Shown piece by piece: positions 4,168 to 5,611 of a DNA stretch of 5,611 nucleotides. The stretch comes from an uncultured Porphyromonas sp. (lineage in GTDB: Bacteria > Bacteroidota > Bacteroidia > Bacteroidales > Porphyromonadaceae): positions 1 to 5,611 of the forward strand of contig CAKMOP010000081.1 of NCBI GenBank assembly GCA_927910985.1, in the 5' to 3' direction. The translations under genes were made by a program, and so were the position numbers. Position 1 is the first letter of the stretch. Every line of letters begins with the position of its first letter. Below the pieces are notes generated by a model. It had not been told where the DNA came from and searched no databases. It worked only from the letters and a program-made list of their open reading frames with translations.

Positions 4168-5111
4168 TTAGAGCCCGTGTTCGCCGAGGTAGCGTTCAGC
4201 TTCGATAGCTGCCTTACAGCCCGAGGCTGCCGCCGTGACGGCTTGGCGATAGAGCGGGTCAGCTCGTCGCCGGCAGCGAAGACTCCTGGGACGCAGGTGC
4301 GTGGCGTAGCTCCTTCGGTCTTGATGTAGCCGACTTCATCGACTTCGACATAGTCAGAGAAGAGCTCGGAATTGGGGTGATGACCGATGGCGAGGAAGAA
4401 GCCGTCGATGGGGAGATCTACACGCTCTTCGTCTGGCTGACCGAGACGCTTGACCAGATGTGCACCTTCTACCCCGTCTTCTCCGTAGAGACCAAGCGTG
4501 TTGTGCTCATAGAGGACGGTGATCTTCTCGCTGGCTGCGACGCGCTGACGCATAATGTCGGAAGCGCGGAGATAGTCTTTGCGCACGATCATATAAACGT
4601 GCGAAGCAAGACTTGCCAGGTAAAGAGCTTCTTCGCAGGCAGTGTCACCACCACCGACTACGGCCACTTTCTTATTGCGGTAGAAGAAGCCGTCGCAGGT
4701 AGCACAGGCGGAGACGCCCATACCTGCATACTTCTCCTCGTCGGGAAGACCAAGGTACTTGGCCGAAGCACCCGTAGCGATGATGACCGTGTCAGCTTCG
4801 ATTTCGACACCTTCCTCGAAGGTGATGACGTAGGGAGCCTTAGAGAGGTCAGCCTTAGTAGCGAGACCGGCGCGAATCTCCGTGCCGAAGCGCAGGGCTT
4901 GCTTGCGGAGGTCTTGCGTCAGTGCTGGGCCAGTGATCCCTTCGGGATAGCCAGGGAAGTTCTCTACGTCTGTAGTTTGGGTGAGCTGTCCTCCAGGTTG
5001 GATGCCTTCATAGAGGAGGGGGGCAAGGTTAGCGCGTGAGGCATAGATGGCGGCGGTGTAGCCAGCGGGGCCGGAGCCGATGATCAGGCAGCGGCGATGT
5101 TCTCTACTCAT
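4168..5111 (-). CDS. trxB: thioredoxin reductase (NADPH), with a one-base frameshift near the C-terminus
   Basis: This cytoplasmic flavoenzyme passes electrons from NADPH through FAD to thioredoxin. The start is the ATG at 5111. Visible motifs are the FAD-binding GSGPAG (residues 12-17), PGGQLTQTTDVENFPG (39-54), ATGASAKYLG (112-121), the redox pair CATC (C136 and C139) and the NADPH-binding GGGDTACEEA (153-162). The FAD motif VFAAGD ends at residue 282. There the frame breaks: as sequenced it runs off to 4086 with unrelated residues (ELTRSIAKPSRRQPRAV...). One missing base at about 4264-4265 restores ADPLYRQAVTAAASGCKAAI, then EAERYLGEHGL and TAA at 4170-4168. The total becomes 314 residues, normal for the family. 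The lost part completes the FAD domain, so a true deletion would probably inactivate the enzyme. A dropped base in a short run is likelier. The sigma-factor gene ends 41 bp upstream in the same direction, suggesting one operon. Confidence 0.93.
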
Positions 5112-5152
5112 ACTTGATGATCTATATCTGAGGTGGTAATGGTAAGGGGTGT

Positions 5153-5611
5153 TTAGCGCATATCGTGGAGCTTTTTCTGGAGCTCTTGTCGCGCAATGAA
5201 GATGCGGCTCTTGACGGTGCCAAGAGGAATGTCCAGAGTTTCGGCGATCTCGCTGTATTTGTATCCTGCGACGAACATCGAGAAGGCTTCCTTGAGTGTC
5301 GGGTTAAGGGCGGCAATGGCACTCGTGATCTCCTTGATGTCCATAGAGCCCTCGGGGGTGTTGTCCCCGCCATCGCTCATCAGAGGCACGTTGTAAGCGT
5401 CGACATTGGGGTCAATGAAGCTCTGTGTGCGTACCAGCTTGTGGTAGTTATTGATGAAGATATTACGCATAATCTTCAGTACCCAGCCCTTGAAGTTGAC
5501 GTTACGACGAACTTATCATAGTTGTTCAGGACGCGCAGAGTCGTGTCCTGCGTCAGGTCTTCGGCGTCGGCTTCGTCCTTCGTTAGGGTGCGTGCGAAGT
5601 TCTTCATATAG
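5153..5611 (-). CDS. ECF-type RNA polymerase sigma-70 factor, 5' end outside the window and one frameshift
   Basis: ECF sigma factors direct RNA polymerase to stress or envelope regulons. From the right edge the frame reads YMKNFARTLTKDEADAEDLT, then QDTTLRVLNNYDKF: region 2, with the usual DAEDLTQ core-binding motif. At 5507-5508 the frame slips by one missing base. It resumes as RNVNFKGWVLKIMRNIFINN (region 2.4), a linker, then region 4 (IKEITSAIAALNPTLKEAFS and the helix-turn-helix YSEIAETLDIPLGTVKSRIF) to TAA at 5155-5153. The restored visible part is 152 residues. Typical members are about 165-190, so some 15-35 residues lie beyond the edge. The ATG at 5607 is probably internal. An ATG-initiated frame from 5470 alone would lack region 2 and is not the true start. 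A CC reduced to C in TTCCGTCG would explain the shift. No anti-sigma gene follows; trxB does. Confidence 0.88.

Noticed and set aside
4377..5039. 220-codon plus-strand frame
   Set aside because: It lies wholly antisense to trxB, whose motifs are unmistakable; it reflects codon bias of trxB.

Overview
The window looks like a chromosomal segment from a member of the Bacteroidales, plausibly Porphyromonas or a relative. The evidence is two good promoters of the Bacteroidota type (TTTG or TTG, about 20 nt, then TAnnTTTG), a SEFIR/TIR protein and a lipoprotein of Bacteroidota style, and protein sequences of TrxB and an ECF sigma factor that fit this group. The genus is an inference from memory and was not checked by any search.

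Layout from left to right. At 1-110 there is at most a 32-codon reading frame on the minus strand. At 248-1162 (minus) lies an AT-rich SEFIR/TIR-domain gene. It is cut by an in-frame TAA after 237 codons, and the same frame continues with protein-like sequence for 66 more codons. It has its own promoter at 1186-1217. At 1410-1907 (minus) lies a small lipoprotein gene of unknown function, followed by a strong terminator hairpin at 1308-1357. From 1908 to about 3750 there are roughly 1.8 kb without a convincing protein gene. This stretch holds three different short-repeat arrays (near 2295-2378, 2582-2708 and 3101-3201). It also holds two copies, 601 bp apart, of a 30-nt motif (28/30 identical) that runs into a hairpin whose arms differ between copies but still pair. 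A terminator-like hairpin with a T-run follows the first copy. At 3750-4010 (plus) a textbook promoter drives two identical tRNA-Asn(GTT) genes, which end in a 15-bp terminator hairpin. Convergent to them, at 4168-5111 (minus), is thioredoxin reductase trxB. Upstream of it, at 5153 to the right edge, is an ECF sigma-70 factor with the same orientation, 41 bp from trxB and so possibly in the same operon.

TrxB and the sigma factor each need one inserted base to restore the family-typical sequence: TrxB near residue 283, the sigma factor in region 2. Two such lesions in neighbouring housekeeping-type genes suggest base-dropping sequencing or assembly errors rather than true decay, and this also lowers confidence in the SEFIR stop codon.

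The most interesting part is the gene-poor middle. The duplicated motif has compensating changes in its stem, a -7-like box 9-10 nt upstream in both copies, and a terminator-like hairpin downstream. This fits a small structured RNA or leader family, or a mobile or recombining repeat. The five-unit array with an exact 22-bp period and a palindromic ACCTATATAGGT core lies between the two copies and resembles protein-binding iterons or operators.
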